Shown one piece after another: positions 9,107 to 19,547 of a stretch of 64,000 nucleotides of DNA. The DNA lies in the NCBI RefSeq assembly GCF_002099195.1, contig NZ_NBYX01000003.1:124001-188000 (forward strand), read 5' to 3'. Made by a program: the position numbers and the translations under genes. Each line of letters starts with the position of its first letter. The stretch's first letter is position 1. The notes beneath the pieces are model-generated. The model was not told the origin of the DNA. It saw only the letters and a list, made by a program, of their open reading frames with translations, and made no database searches. Origin of the DNA: Burkholderia puraquae. GTDB lineage: Bacteria; Pseudomonadota; Gammaproteobacteria; Burkholderiales; Burkholderiaceae.

Positions 9107-10650
9107 GATGCCGTGTGCAACCCGTGCATGATCGGTTTGAGCGCCGGATACAGCGCCGTGTAGAGCGCAAAGCGCGCTGCATACGCTTTCGCACGTTCGG
9201 CATCGGGCCGCGCGCGCTCGACGAGCGTGACCCATCCGCCCTGCGCGTCGTCGTGTGACACGAGCCCTGCCCCGACGCCCGCGAGCAAGGCCGCTCCCAT
9301 CGCGGCTTCGACGTCCTGCTCGATCGTCCACACCGGGAAGCCCGTCACATCCGCGATGATCTGCATCCAGAGCGCCGAATGCGCGGCCCCGCCAACGACG
9401 ATCAGCCGGTCGTCGAGCGCAGCCATGCCGCGGCGGCCGGCCTCGATGTTGTGCCGCAGTGCGAACGCGACGCCTTCGAGCACGGCGCGATACAGGTGCG
9501 CGCGCGTATGCGCGAGACTCAGCCCGACGAACGCGCCGTTCGCCTTCGCGTCCCATACGGGGCTGCGCTCGCCCATCAGGTACGGCAGGAACAGCACGCC
9601 GTCGGCGCCCGGCGGCACGCTTTCGGCCGCTTCCTCGAGCAACACGTGCGGATCGCCGTGCGGCAGCAGGCGTGCCGCATCGATTTCCGCCTGACAGAAC
9701 CGGTCGCGAAACCAGGCGACCGACGCACCTGCGGTGATCGCGCCGCCGAACACGTACAGGTCGCGCTGCCCGTTGAACACGTGCGGCATGCTGACGAGCC
9801 CGTGCCGCGCATCCACATGCCGGCTCACGTACCCCCAGCACATGCTGGTGCCGATCATCGCGACATGTTGCCCGGTACGCGTCGCGCCGGCCGCGAAGGT
9901 CGCGACGGCCGCATCGACACCGCCCGCGACGACGGGCGTGCCGGCCGGCAGCCCGAGCTGTTCCGTCCATTGCGACAGCAGCCCGCCGACGATGTCCGTC
10001 GAGTCGACGAGCCGTTCGGGCATCATCGTCGCCGGAATGCCGAGCATGTCGAGCGCGTCGTCGGACCACTCGCGGCGCGCGACGTCGTACACGCCGCCGA
10101 TGTTGCCGGCCGAGCTGTGATCGACCGCGACCTCGCCGGTCAGCAGGTAGATCACGTAGGCGTTCGGCGGCAGGAAATAACGCACGTTCGCCCACACGTC
10201 CGGCCGCTGGTCGCGCAACCACAGCATCTTCGTGAAGCCGTAATAGCTGTCGACGCCGTTGCCCGTGATCACGCGCAGCCGCTCGACGTTCACGTTCGCC
10301 TCGACCCAGTCGACTTCCGCGGTCGCGCGCCGGTCCATCCAGATCAGGCACGGATGGATCGGCCGCATGTCGCTGTCGACCGGGATGCCCGAGCCGCCGT
10401 ACAGGCTGCCCACGCACACCGCGCGGATCGCATCGGCCGGCACGCCCTGCGCGCGCGCATCGCTCACGCAGCCCGCGATGCACGCGAGCACCGCGTCGAA
10501 CCACACCTGCGGCCATTGCTCCGCCCACAGCGGGCGCGGCGTATCGGGCTGGTAGCCGGCCGAGCGCCGCGCGACGATCGTGCCGTGCCGGTCGACGAGC
10601 AGCGCCTTGGTGCTCTGGGTGCCGATGTCGACGCCTATGACGTATTCCAT
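9103..10650 (-). CDS. FGGY-family carbohydrate kinase (xylulokinase-like)
   Basis: A 515-aa ATP-dependent sugar kinase. The N-terminal phosphate loop GVDIGTQSTK, the central GGVDAAVATFAAGA segment and the C-terminal VVGGAAHSALWMQIIADVTG adenosine motif define FGGY. It would phosphorylate the ketose made by the neighbouring dehydrogenases; the substrate cannot be read from sequence, with xylulose, ribulose or a tetrulose all possible. ATG 10650 is preferred because the domain starts immediately. It overlaps the SDR gene by 4 nt and lies 29 nt after the Zn-dehydrogenase stop. Confidence 0.9.
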   Translation of the reverse strand: MEYVIGVDIGTQSTKALLVDRHGTIVARRSAGYQPDTPRPLWAEQWPQVWFDAVLACIAGCVSDARAQGVPADAIRAVCVGSLYGGSGIPVDSDMRPIHPCLIWMDRRATAEVDWVEANVNVERLRVITGNGVDSYYGFTKMLWLRDQRPDVWANVRYFLPPNAYVIYLLTGEVAVDHSSAGNIGGVYDVARREWSDDALDMLGIPATMMPERLVDSTDIVGGLLSQWTEQLGLPAGTPVVAGGVDAAVATFAAGATRTGQHVAMIGTSMCWGYVSRHVDARHGLVSMPHVFNGQRDLYVFGGAITAGASVAWFRDRFCQAEIDAARLLPHGDPHVLLEEAAESVPPGADGVLFLPYLMGERSPVWDAKANGAFVGLSLAHTRAHLYRAVLEGVAFALRHNIEAGRRGMAALDDRLIVVGGAAHSALWMQIIADVTGFPVWTIEQDVEAAMGAALLAGVGAGLVSHDDAQGGWVTLVERARPDAERAKAYAARFALYTALYPALKPIMHGLHTAS

Positions 10651-10679
10651 GATGTCTCCGGTGAGGCGCACGCCGGCCG

Positions 10680-11768
10680 TCAGCGGGCCGGCTTCAGCAG
10701 CACCTTGATCGATTCAGGCGATTTCGCGACGCGGATCGCGTCGTCCCAGTCCTCCAGCGCGAAATCGTGCGTGACGATGCCTTTCGACGTGACGAGCCCG
10801 CGTGCGAGCAGATCGATCGCAACCGGATAGCAGTATGGCCCGAGATGCGCGCCGCGCACGTCGAGCTCCTTGCGGTCGCCGATGATCGACCAGTCGACGG
10901 TCGCATCCTCGCCGAACACGCTGAATTCGACGAAGCGGCCGAGCTTGCGGATCAGGTCGAGCCCCTGGCTCACGCCGACGGGTGCGCCGGTCGTCTCGAT
11001 GTAGACGTCGCAGCCGTAGCCGTCGGTGAGCGCGCGCACGATCTCGCGCGCGTCGTCGCGCTTCGGGTTGATCGTCACGTCGGCACCGTACTGCCGCGCG
11101 AGTTCCAGCCGTTCGTCGATCAGGTCGATCACGACGAGCTTCTTCGGCGTCTTCAGGTGCGCGACCTGCGTCATCATCAGCCCGAGCGGGCCCGCACCCG
11201 CGATCACGACGACGTCGTCGAGCTGCACGTCGCCGCGGTTCACCGTATGGATCGCGCACGACAGCGGCTCGATGATCGCAGCGTCCTCGAGCGACACGCC
11301 GAGCGGGATCTTGTGGACGATCGCGGTCGGCGGAATGCGCATGTATTCGGCCATCCCGCCGTCGGCCACCTCGCGCTGGAAGCCGAAGATATTGTGCACT
11401 TCGCACATCCAGTACTGGCCCGACTTGCAATAGCGGCACTTGCCGCACGGCACGATCTGCTCGGCGATCACGCGGTCGCCCACCGCCACGCCGAAGTGCC
11501 CGGCCGCGCCGTCGCCGAGCGCCTCGACATGGCCGAAGAATTCATGGCCCGGAATCACGGGTGCCTTCACCCACGGGTTCGGGCCGCCCCAGAACATTTT
11601 TGCGCCGGCATAGCACTTGCAGTCGCTCGCGCAGATCCCGCATGCGGCGATGCGGATCACGAGCTCGTTCGCGCCGGGGCGCGGCTTCGCGACCTGTTCG
11701 ACGCGATAGTCCTCGGGGCCGTGGCAGACGACCGCGGTCATCCGCGGCATGGCTTCGGGTGTCGTCAT
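10680..11768 (-). CDS. Zinc-dependent polyol dehydrogenase (erythritol/threitol or xylitol type)
   Basis: A 362-aa medium-chain dehydrogenase. Catalytic zinc ligands are C46 (GICASD), H75-E76 (GHEFFGHVEALG) and E167. Structural zinc cysteines are C108, C111, C114 and C122. The NAD(H) loop is GAGPLG (191-196). The GGPNPWVKAPVIPGHEF region recalls erythritol/L-threitol dehydrogenase-type enzymes, but I would not fix the substrate. It should oxidise the imported polyol to a ketose for the FGGY kinase. It lies 46 nt after the permease stop. Confidence 0.87.
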   Translation of the reverse strand: MTTPEAMPRMTAVVCHGPEDYRVEQVAKPRPGANELVIRIAACGICASDCKCYAGAKMFWGGPNPWVKAPVIPGHEFFGHVEALGDGAAGHFGVAVGDRVIAEQIVPCGKCRYCKSGQYWMCEVHNIFGFQREVADGGMAEYMRIPPTAIVHKIPLGVSLEDAAIIEPLSCAIHTVNRGDVQLDDVVVIAGAGPLGLMMTQVAHLKTPKKLVVIDLIDERLELARQYGADVTINPKRDDAREIVRALTDGYGCDVYIETTGAPVGVSQGLDLIRKLGRFVEFSVFGEDATVDWSIIGDRKELDVRGAHLGPYCYPVAIDLLARGLVTSKGIVTHDFALEDWDDAIRVAKSPESIKVLLKPAR

Positions 11769-11814
11769 GTGTTGCCTCTTTCGTTGATGATCTGGATGAC
11801 GGATGAATCGATCG

Positions 11815-12828
11815 TTACCGCGACCGTTCGCGGCTGATGTAGATCGCGAGCAGGATGATTCCGCCCTTGATCACGTTCTGCACATACGGGTTCACGCCGA
11901 TCATGTTCAGCCCGTTGTTGAGCACGCCGAGCAGCAGCGCACCGACCAGCGTGCCGAGGATCGCGCCGCGCCCGCCCGAGATCGACGTGCCGCCCATCAC
12001 GACGGCCGCGATCGCGTCGAGCTCGAAGCCCACGCCCGCGTTCGGTTGCCCGCTCATCAGCCGCCCGGTCAGCACGATCGCGGCGAGCGCCGACGTAAGC
12101 CCGGCCAGCGTGTAGACGATCAGCTTCACGCGCGCGACACGCACGCCAGTGAGCCGCGTCGCCTGCTCGTTGCCGCCGATCGCATACACGTAGCGGCCGA
12201 ACGGCATCCGGTCGAGCAGCAGCCACGCGATCGCATAGACCACCAGCATGATCAGCACGGGCGCCTGGATGCCGAGCACCTTGCCGCTGCCGAAGAACGC
12301 GACCCAGTCGGGCAAGCCGTCGATCGGATAGCCGCCCGTGTAGATCAATGCCAGGCCGCGCGCGATGCCCATCGTCGCGAGCGTGACGATGATCGGCGGC
12401 ATCCCCGCGAACGCGACGAACACGCCGTTCAGGAAACCGAAACCGAGGCCGACCGCGATGCCGATCGCAAGCGCGGCAACCGCGTTCACGCCCGCGACCA
12501 TCAGCCCGGCCGCCAGCGTGCCCGACAGCGCCATCACCGAGCCGACCGACAGGTCGATCCCGCCGGTCAGGATCACGCAGGTCATGCCGACCGCGATGAT
12601 CGCGTTGATCGACACCTGGCGCAGCACGTTTTCCAGGTTCGCGGCAGACAGGAAGCTCGGGCTCGCGATCATCATCGCGATGCACACGACGATCAGGCCG
12701 ACGAGCGGATAGAACAGCGTCGAGCGCCGCAACTGCGCCCACATCGCGCGTGGCGGCGGCGCGTCGCCGTTTCCGGCGGTAGCCGCGAGCGTCGTGGAAG
12801 GCGTGGAAGAAGAATCAGGCAGGTTCAT
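11815..12828 (-). CDS. ABC transporter permease, ribose/sugar type (RbsC-like)
   Basis: A 337-aa inner-membrane permease of the CUT2 family, with many hydrophobic helices and the family segments [20 protein letters not shown] and [20 protein letters not shown]. It forms the channel of the importer with the ATPase and binding protein encoded upstream. ATG 12828 has GAGGAG six bases before it and is preferred over the in-frame ATG at 12858. The start overlaps the ATPase gene by 14 nt. Confidence 0.92.
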   Translation of the reverse strand: MNLPDSSSTPSTTLAATAGNGDAPPPRAMWAQLRRSTLFYPLVGLIVVCIAMMIASPSFLSAANLENVLRQVSINAIIAVGMTCVILTGGIDLSVGSVMALSGTLAAGLMVAGVNAVAALAIGIAVGLGFGFLNGVFVAFAGMPPIIVTLATMGIARGLALIYTGGYPIDGLPDWVAFFGSGKVLGIQAPVLIMLVVYAIAWLLLDRMPFGRYVYAIGGNEQATRLTGVRVARVKLIVYTLAGLTSALAAIVLTGRLMSGQPNAGVGFELDAIAAVVMGGTSISGGRGAILGTLVGALLLGVLNNGLNMIGVNPYVQNVIKGGIILLAIYISRERSR

Positions 12829-14335
12829 GGGTCGCTCCTCGCGTGCCGGCCGTGGCATAGGTCATGACCGTGTCGGGATCGATCTCGTCGCCTTCGAGCG
12901 TCGCCTCGATGCGGCCCTGCCGGAACACGGCGACGCGATCGCACATGCCGACGATTTCGGGCAGCTCGGACGAGATCATGATGATGGCGTAGCCGCGCGC
13001 GGTGAGTTCGCGCATCAGCCCGTAGATTTCCGCTTTCGCGCCGACGTCGATGCCGCGCGTCGGCTCGTCGAAGATCAGCACCGACGTGTGATGGTTCAGC
13101 CAGCGCGCGATCACGACCTTCTGCTGGTTGCCGCCGGACAGCGTCGCGACTTCGGTGTGGATCGACGGTGCCTTCACGCCGACGCGCCGCATCACGTCGT
13201 GCGTGGTGCGCGCCTCGGTTCGGCGGTCGATCAGCCAGCGCATCGACCGGTACTTGCCGAGGTTGTTCAGCGAGATGTTGTCGCGGATCGAGAACGACGT
13301 GACGAGCCCTTCCGTCTTGCGGCTTTCCGGCAGGATGCCGATGCCTGCGCGCAGCGCGTCGGCCGGATCGGCGAGCTTTGCCGCCGCGCCGCGCACGCGC
13401 ACGTCCTTGCGGTGTGCGCGCGTCGCGCCGATCACCGCGAGCGCGGTTTCGGTGCGGCCCGAGCCGACCAGCCCGGCGAAGCCGAGGATCTCGCCGGCAT
13501 GCAGCGTGAAGCGGTTCACCGGGCCGCCGCGTTCGATCTGCAGCTCGTTGACCTCCAGCACCCGCGGCGTATCGGCCGAGCGCGCCGGCTTCGGCGGAAA
13601 GCTGCTTTCGATCCGGCGGCCAACCATCATCCGCACGAGCTGTTCGACGTCCGTGCCCGCGACGTCGGTCGTCGCCACGTACTGGCCGTCGCGCAGCACC
13701 GTGATGCGGTCGCACACCGCGAAAATCTCGTCGAGATGATGCGAGATGAAGATCATCGCGACACCCTGCCGCTTCAGCTCGCGCATGATCGCGAACAGGT
13801 GCTCGGCCTCGGCCGGCGTGAGCGTGGCGGTCGGTTCGTCGAGGATCAGGATGCGCGCGTCGAGCGACAGCGCCTTGCCGATCTCGACGAACTGCTGCTG
13901 CGCGACCGACAGCGCGCGGATCGGCGCATCGAGATCGATCGACACGCCGAGCCGCGCGAAGATGCGGGCCGCCACATGGCGCATCCGCTTGCGGTCGCGC
14001 GCCCCCCAGCGGTTGCGCAGCTCGCGGCCGAGAAACAGGTTGTCGACGGCATCGAGGTGCGGGATCAGGCTGAACTCCTGGAACACGATGCCGACGCCCG
14101 CCGCGACCGCGTCGTGATAATCCGCGAAATGGCGTGCGGTGCCCTCGATCTCGATCGTGCCGGTATCCGGCTGATGAATGCCGCACAGGATCTTCATCAG
14201 CGTCGACTTGCCCGCGCCGTTCTCGCCGAGCAGTGCGTGAATCTCGCCGCGCGCAATCTCCAGATGAATGTCGGACAGCGCCTTCACGCCCGGAAAGCTT
14301 TTCGTGATGTGGCTGAGCCTGAGTATCGTGTCCAT
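12815..14335 (-). CDS. ABC transporter ATPase, double-domain sugar type (RbsA-like)
   Basis: A 506-aa protein with two fused ATPase domains, as in RbsA/XylG/MglA. First half: Walker [10 protein letters not shown] (37-45), Q-loop FQEFSLIPH, Walker [12 protein letters not shown]; its signature is the degenerate LSVAQQQF. Second half: degenerate Walker [10 protein letters not shown], signature LSGGNQQK and Walker [13 protein letters not shown]. This asymmetry is normal in the family. It powers uptake through the downstream permease; the gene begins 62 nt after the binding-protein stop. Confidence 0.93.
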   Translation of the reverse strand: MDTILRLSHITKSFPGVKALSDIHLEIARGEIHALLGENGAGKSTLMKILCGIHQPDTGTIEIEGTARHFADYHDAVAAGVGIVFQEFSLIPHLDAVDNLFLGRELRNRWGARDRKRMRHVAARIFARLGVSIDLDAPIRALSVAQQQFVEIGKALSLDARILILDEPTATLTPAEAEHLFAIMRELKRQGVAMIFISHHLDEIFAVCDRITVLRDGQYVATTDVAGTDVEQLVRMMVGRRIESSFPPKPARSADTPRVLEVNELQIERGGPVNRFTLHAGEILGFAGLVGSGRTETALAVIGATRAHRKDVRVRGAAAKLADPADALRAGIGILPESRKTEGLVTSFSIRDNISLNNLGKYRSMRWLIDRRTEARTTHDVMRRVGVKAPSIHTEVATLSGGNQQKVVIARWLNHHTSVLIFDEPTRGIDVGAKAEIYGLMRELTARGYAIIMISSELPEIVGMCDRVAVFRQGRIEATLEGDEIDPDTVMTYATAGTRGATHEPA

Positions 14336-14397
14336 CGGCTTCTCCGTGCGAAGGGCGCCGGCCGTGCCGCCGCCCTTCGCGTCGCATCGCACGTCGT

Positions 14398-15342
14398 TCA
14401 CCAGCTGAAGCCCTTCGCGTTGCCGCGATCGACCACCTTCACGTCGACCGGGATCGCCTTCGGCACCGTCGCCCCCCACTTGCGCGCGATCGCGATGCCG
14501 AGCGCGATGCGCACCTGGTCGGCCGGGAACTGCGCGGTCGTCTCGATGAACTTCGAATTCGGCTTCTGGATCGCGGCGATCGCCTCGGGCGCACCGTCGA
14601 CGCTCGTCAGCTTGATGTCCTTGCCGGAACCCTCGATGGCCGCGAGCGCCCCCATCGAGCCGCCGTCGTTCACGCTGAAGATGCCCTTCAGGTTCGGATG
14701 CGCGGAGATCATGTTCTCGGTCACCGACAGCGCGGTTGCGCGCTCCTGCTTGCCGTTCTGCGTGTCGACCAGCTTCACGTTCGGGTATTTCGCAAGCCCC
14801 GCCTTGCAGCCGCGCACGCGTTCGAGAATCGGCACGACCGGAATGCCGTCCAGGATCGCGACCTCGCCGCTGCCGCCGATCGCCTTCGCGAGGTAGTCGC
14901 ACGACATCACGCCCGCGTCGTAGTTCTTCGAGCCGACGAACGAATCGACCGGGCCGTTCGCGTTCGCATCGACGGCCACGACCACCGCGCCGGCCTTCTT
15001 CGCCTGCGTGATCGCCGACTGGATCCCGGTCGAATCGGTCGGGTTCACGAGCAGGATGTCGATCTTCTTCTGCAGCATGTCCTCGACGTCGCTCACCTGC
15101 TTGCTGACGTCGTGATGCGCGTCGGTGACGACGACCTGCGCGCCGATCGACGCGGCCGCGTCGTTCAGCGCCTTCTGCATCGTTACGAAATACGGGTTGT
15201 TCAGCTCCTGGAACGTCATGCCGATTCGCAGCGGGGCGGCATGCACGGCGGCAGCGGGCAGCCAGGCCGCGACGGCGAGCGCGGCAACCGCCGCCATGCG
15301 GGCGGCGCGGCGGGGGGATGAAGCGGGCGATGCATGCGTCAT
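14398..15342 (-). CDS. Periplasmic sugar-binding protein (RbsB/type I)
   Basis: A 314-aa solute-binding protein. A twin-Arg-containing but ordinary Sec signal peptide ends around AAVHA (35). The mature part starts [20 protein letters not shown] and has [12 protein letters not shown] and [16 protein letters not shown], typical of ribose-type binding proteins. It sets transporter specificity and is first in the polyol operon, with GGAGAC before the ATG. The operon content suggests a polyol or rare sugar as ligand. Confidence 0.92.
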   Translation of the reverse strand: MTHASPASSPRRAARMAAVAALAVAAWLPAAAVHAAPLRIGMTFQELNNPYFVTMQKALNDAAASIGAQVVVTDAHHDVSKQVSDVEDMLQKKIDILLVNPTDSTGIQSAITQAKKAGAVVVAVDANANGPVDSFVGSKNYDAGVMSCDYLAKAIGGSGEVAILDGIPVVPILERVRGCKAGLAKYPNVKLVDTQNGKQERATALSVTENMISAHPNLKGIFSVNDGGSMGALAAIEGSGKDIKLTSVDGAPEAIAAIQKPNSKFIETTAQFPADQVRIALGIAIARKWGATVPKAIPVDVKVVDRGNAKGFSW

Positions 15343-15460
15343 GACGGTGTCTCCGATTGTGTGCAGCTTTTTCGTGGTTGAGTGAGCCCCTCGCGACGTG
15401 AGCGGCGCGATCGGCTGGGTAAAACGGCGGTGAAAACTCAGGCGGGCAACGGCCCGGCGA
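15343..15460 (-). promoter_or_regulatory. Control region of the polyol operon
   Basis: This 118-bp gap lies between the AraC gene stop and the binding-protein start, both on the minus strand. On the minus strand near 15424-15445 it has a short direct repeat, TTTTCACC then TTTTACCC, one helical turn apart, a possible pair of AraC-family half-sites. No convincing -35/-10 was identified. Confidence 0.3.
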
Positions 15461-16441
15461 TCATCCGGGCTGCGGTACGATCCCGGGTACGCCAGGCGTG
15501 ACGACACGCGGCGGCAGCGGATTGCCGGTGGGCGCCGCGTGCAGCGCAAGCTCGCGGCTGCGCGCATTCAGGCGCTGCAGCGCGCGGAATTCGGACGGCG
15601 CCATCCCCTTCACCGCGCGGAACTGGCGGTTGAAGTTCGACACGTTGTTGAAGCCGGCCTGGAAGCAGATGTCGGTGATGTTCGCATCGTCGGCGAGCAG
15701 CATCTGGCACGCGGACTCAATCCGCAGACGATTCACGTATTGCACGAACGGCATGCCCGTCTGGCGGTGGAACGCACGCGAGAACGCGCTGACGCTCTGC
15801 CCGGTCAGTTGTGCGAGATCGGATTCGCGCAACTCGGACGCGAGGTTCTTGCCGATGTACGACAGCGCATGGCTGAGCCGCGTGGGCGTGACGTCGGCCT
15901 GGTCGTACGCGGGGCTCGCGAGCAGCGTACGTTCCGCCGCCCCGCAAAGCCGTTCGAGGATCGTCATGAACAGCGCGATGCGGCGCATGCCGCGCGCCGC
16001 CAGCAACTCGTCGAACAGCGGCGCGATCGCGGCGCTGGTCGCCGCATCGAAGCCGACCCCGCGCCGCGCATCGTCGAGCAGCGCCTGCGCGTCGCGGCAT
16101 TCGGGAAACGCGTCCATGCAGCGGCGCACGAACGCGGGGGCGAACTGGATCACGAGATTGCGGCGCTCGACGGTTTCGCCTTCGGCCATGTCGCTGACCC
16201 AGTTGTGCGGCAGGTTCGGGCCGAGCAGCACGAGATGGCCGGGGCCGAACGAGCCGATGTGGTCGCCGACGAAATACTTGCCGCGCGTCGCGACGATCAG
16301 GTGCAGTTCGAATTCGGGATGGAAATGCCAGCGGATCGTGCGATACGGATAGCCGTGCGACCAGACCTTGAACGACTCGTCGCGTCGCACGTCGACCACT
16401 TCCAGATCGGGGTGCATCATCGTTGGCGTCTCCATTCCCAT
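15461..16441 (-). CDS. AraC-family regulator of the polyol operon
   Basis: A 326-aa transcription factor. An N-terminal cupin-like sensor segment (HFHPEFELHLIV...GDHIGSFGPGHLVLLGPNLPHNW) precedes a C-terminal double HTH (ESDLAQLTGQSVSAFSRAFHRQ; ITDICFQAGFNNVSNFNRQF). It sits directly upstream of the transporter operon in the same direction and most likely activates it in response to the transported polyol. The start is uncertain: ATG 16441 is chosen, later in-frame ATGs at 16435 and about 16420 are possible, and the frame continues to 16588 without an ATG. Confidence 0.87.
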   Translation of the reverse strand: MGMETPTMMHPDLEVVDVRRDESFKVWSHGYPYRTIRWHFHPEFELHLIVATRGKYFVGDHIGSFGPGHLVLLGPNLPHNWVSDMAEGETVERRNLVIQFAPAFVRRCMDAFPECRDAQALLDDARRGVGFDAATSAAIAPLFDELLAARGMRRIALFMTILERLCGAAERTLLASPAYDQADVTPTRLSHALSYIGKNLASELRESDLAQLTGQSVSAFSRAFHRQTGMPFVQYVNRLRIESACQMLLADDANITDICFQAGFNNVSNFNRQFRAVKGMAPSEFRALQRLNARSRELALHAAPTGNPLPPRVVTPGVPGIVPQPG

Positions 16442-16660
16442 GTCTCGCTGGCCGGCCTGTTCGGCTGCTTGCGCGCGCACCGCGAATTTCACGCGGCGAC
16501 GCGACCGGTCGCATGGGAAGCAATGTAGGTCGATCGAGCGCGCGGCTCCACCAACTTTACGCCTGATTTCCGATACTTTTTTGCACAATCCGGCGGCAAA
16601 CGGCGCCGGACGGCAAATTTGTGCAGCGCGGAACGGCCGGGCGGCCGCCCGCTCCGGTGC

Positions 16661-17608
16661 TTACGCGGCCGCGTGCTCGCGCGCCGTCCGCACTTCGTAC
16701 GCCTTCAGGTGGTTGTACGCGATCCGCAGCAGCGACAGCGCATCGGCCGCCTGCGGGTCGCGGCGCGCAAGCAGGTCGCCGATCACGTGATCGGCTTCGA
16801 CGCGCGCATGGTTCTCGACGTCGCGCAGCATCGACGCGGTCAGCGGCGACGGCGTCAGCACCATCCGCTGCATCCGCTCGATCGCGGCCGGGTCGGGACG
16901 GTAGCCGTTGTGCTCGGCAATTGCGCTGCATTCGGCGAGCATCGTCTCGAGCAGGCGGCGGCCGTCCGGCGCGGCCAGAATGTCGCCCACCGAGCCGCGG
17001 AACAGCGACGTGCTCGCGGCGAGCGTCGCGAGGAACACCCACTTTTCCCACATCCGCGCGGCCACGTTGTCGCTGAGCGTCGCATCGAAACCCGCGCCGC
17101 CGAGCACGTCGGCCACTGCGCGTACGCGCGGCGATTCGCCGCCCGCGAGTTCGCCGAACGTGACGCCGTGCGTATCGTTGAGGTGCACGATGCGCTGCTC
17201 GCGATCGAGCGTCGCCGCGATCACGCACAGCCCGCCGAGCACCTGTGCGGCGCCGAACCGGTCGCGCAGCACGTCGAGGTGGCGCATCCCGTTGAGCATC
17301 GGCAGGATCAGCGTCTGCGGGCCGACGAACGGCGCGAACGAGACAATCGCGTCGTCGAGGCTGTACGCCTTGCAGCTCAGCAGCACGAGGTCGAACGGCG
17401 CGACGCCGGCACCCGCATCGCCCGCGCGCACGGTCTGCACGTTCGCAAGCGTCAGGTCGCCGCGCGGGCTGCGGATCAGCAGCCCGTCGCGCGCCAGCGC
17501 AGCTGCGCGGCCGTCGCGCACCAGGAACGTCACCTCGCGCCCCGCCGCGGCCAGCCGGCCGCCGAAGTATCCGCCGACCGCGCCGGCCCCTACTACCAGA
17601 ATTCGCAT
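16661..17608 (-). CDS. panE: 2-dehydropantoate 2-reductase (ketopantoate reductase family)
   Basis: A 315-aa NADPH-dependent reductase; the type reaction is ketopantoate to pantoate in CoA synthesis. The N-terminal Rossmann loop is VVGAGAVGGYFGGRL. The catalytic Lys lies in LLSCKAYSLDDAI, the LPMLNGMRH motif follows, and the C-terminal helical domain is present. Many genomes carry several paralogues acting on other 2-keto acids, so the pantothenate role is likely but not certain. It reads in the same direction as the AraC gene, but the gap suggests separate control. Confidence 0.83.
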   Translation of the reverse strand: MRILVVGAGAVGGYFGGRLAAAGREVTFLVRDGRAAALARDGLLIRSPRGDLTLANVQTVRAGDAGAGVAPFDLVLLSCKAYSLDDAIVSFAPFVGPQTLILPMLNGMRHLDVLRDRFGAAQVLGGLCVIAATLDREQRIVHLNDTHGVTFGELAGGESPRVRAVADVLGGAGFDATLSDNVAARMWEKWVFLATLAASTSLFRGSVGDILAAPDGRRLLETMLAECSAIAEHNGYRPDPAAIERMQRMVLTPSPLTASMLRDVENHARVEADHVIGDLLARRDPQAADALSLLRIAYNHLKAYEVRTAREHAAA

Positions 17609-18065
17609 CGTTGCCTCCTTTCGGTTTCATTCGGTGCCCGCGCCGCTGCCCAGGCGCCGGACGCATATCTCATGCAACGCTCACTGGTTCAACGGCTTGA
17701 TCCGCGGAACAGCTCGGCGGTCATGCACGGGTCTTCCGCATTCAAACACGTCCGGAAGTCGGAAGGGATGAAATCAATTCGGCACCGCATGAGGTCTTGT
17801 GGCCGTCGAACGCGGCGGCTTGGCCTTCAACCTTGAATTCCGGGTCACTTTCGACGATCACGCAAGCACCGTGAATTGGACATGAACACGTGTCGCCGAT
17901 GCGAGCGACCGCGCGAGCCAGTACCTTGCTCGACCGGCTCCGGTTTCTACTCGGCCACCGTGCGTATGTACATCGTCTACCCGGACAATTCCCCGCATAT
18001 CTCCATCCCCTGCATGACTCGGCGCGGCAGCGCGCACATGTGCACGTGCCGCCGCGCCGACTACA
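17609..18065. other. Non-coding gap between panE and the T6SS island
   Basis: 457 bp with no convincing gene. Short frames on both strands lack domains and ribosome sites. It marks the composition step from GC-rich housekeeping sequence into the lower-GC T6SS island. In related islands an immunity gene for the lipase would be expected nearby; I see none here. Confidence 0.5.
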
Positions 18066-19547
18066 TCACCACGAATATCCCTGCTGACCGTAATCGGTAT
18101 CGTGTCGGCGACCCCACCACGGCAGGTAAGCATTGTTTCCGCCACGCGCGCGGAACCAATCCTTGTTTGGATCGATCGTCGTCAATTTTGACGGCGGCAG
18201 GACGACAACCGCGACCGGATGCTCCGCATCGGTGGTGCCCGCAACCAGTGCGTTACCGCCAAAGTGATTGATCCGGCCGATCGCCAGTGCAACGTCGGTC
18301 AATGCGCTACCGGTCCCCATGTCGCCGAGCAGCGCCGCCGTGTTGAACGTCTGCTTTGAGTGGTCGTATTCCGGCAAGACGTCGGTAAGCGTTTGCGACA
18401 GGCCGACAAGACGGTTAGAGGCCGCATCACTGCCTTTACCTGCATCGTGGACGATGTATTTCAGGTCAGTAACCGCGACGCCGGCATTGCGTGCCGCGTG
18501 GTCTATAGTCGCCTTCCACGCCTGCACAGTGCGCGTTGTGCCAACCTTCGGCGAGAAGTCCTTCGTGTCGCCCATCGCCGCCTTGCCGATCCATGCGAGC
18601 GGTTCGCGCTCCGTGTTGAAGGTCGGGCCGGCGAGGAACAGTACAACAAGGTTCTCGTTAATCTGCGCGTCCGTGGGCGGAAAACTCGGCGCATCCCAAT
18701 TCATGACCCACACGCTCTTGTCAGGGTTCGCCTGCAAGTAGTTCAACGCCTTGTTCAGCGACGTAAAGCCGGCGTTCGCACCGCCTTGCGTGATCTGCAC
18801 ATCAGGGGGCGTGTCGCGGCTCCACAGAGTCTTGGGGTACGGCGGACCGATTTCAAAGTATTCGACAATCTCATTAGCCAGGGTTGCTTTGGCATAGTCC
18901 GGATCAAGTCTTGGGGGGATTGCTAATTCAACGTGAATTCCGGCAAGTTCGCGCCAGTCCTTTGAACTTTCGGAGCTTACAGTGTAGAAATACTGCGGAT
19001 TCATCGCGTAACGACTTTGCATTAAGCCAAGCGCCTCGTTGACGTATTTGTGATAGAAGCCCTTGAAGGTTTCCTTCCCGCGATTGCCGTACACCAACGC
19101 ACCGATGGATCGAAGCGACGAAAACTTTTCGGGCTTCGTGCGGACCATGTCATCGTTCTTGTTCGGTGTGGCGAGTCCTTGCGTCCACAACAATTGCCAT
19201 TCGGTCGGATAGTCCTTACGTTCGAGCGGATTCAACCAAATCAGGCCGACGACCTGAGCGACAAACGGCTTCGCCGGTTCTTCGGCCACTGGCGCTGCAT
19301 TGTTGGTGGGTGTCGGGGCGGGGGCAGCCTGTGCCGGCCGCATCATGGCCGTGGTGAACAAAAACACCACGAGCGCCAACAAGCCGGGCGCGACTACGAA
19401 TCGTTTCATCCAATCTCCCATTTCCAAGTGTGCCGGTTCCGGTTGTTCGACGTGTGTCATCAGCGTCGCCATGAGTAGGGCCGCGACCATCCATACCAAA
19501 GCAGCGACTGCGACACGTCGCGGCCATGTAGCGATAAGCGCCTTCAT
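18066..19547 (-). CDS. DUF2875-type protein, T6SS lipase partner (Tla3-like)
   Basis: A 493-aa protein with two hydrophobic segments near the N-terminus (about 10-32 and 50-70), then a long soluble domain (VGLIWLNPLERKDYPTEWQLLWT...GNALVAGTTDAEHPVAVVVLPPSK) that I recognise as DUF2875-like. In Pseudomonas aeruginosa a DUF2875 protein encoded beside Tle3 was reported as the adaptor Tla3, which helps load the lipase onto VgrG. The gene overlaps the Tle3-like stop by 4 nt, supporting joint function. It could instead provide protection, but its architecture is not that of a usual lipoprotein immunity protein. Confidence 0.7.
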   Translation of the reverse strand: MKALIATWPRRVAVAALVWMVAALLMATLMTHVEQPEPAHLEMGDWMKRFVVAPGLLALVVFLFTTAMMRPAQAAPAPTPTNNAAPVAEEPAKPFVAQVVGLIWLNPLERKDYPTEWQLLWTQGLATPNKNDDMVRTKPEKFSSLRSIGALVYGNRGKETFKGFYHKYVNEALGLMQSRYAMNPQYFYTVSSESSKDWRELAGIHVELAIPPRLDPDYAKATLANEIVEYFEIGPPYPKTLWSRDTPPDVQITQGGANAGFTSLNKALNYLQANPDKSVWVMNWDAPSFPPTDAQINENLVVLFLAGPTFNTEREPLAWIGKAAMGDTKDFSPKVGTTRTVQAWKATIDHAARNAGVAVTDLKYIVHDAGKGSDAASNRLVGLSQTLTDVLPEYDHSKQTFNTAALLGDMGTGSALTDVALAIGRINHFGGNALVAGTTDAEHPVAVVVLPPSKLTTIDPNKDWFRARGGNNAYLPWWGRRHDTDYGQQGYSW

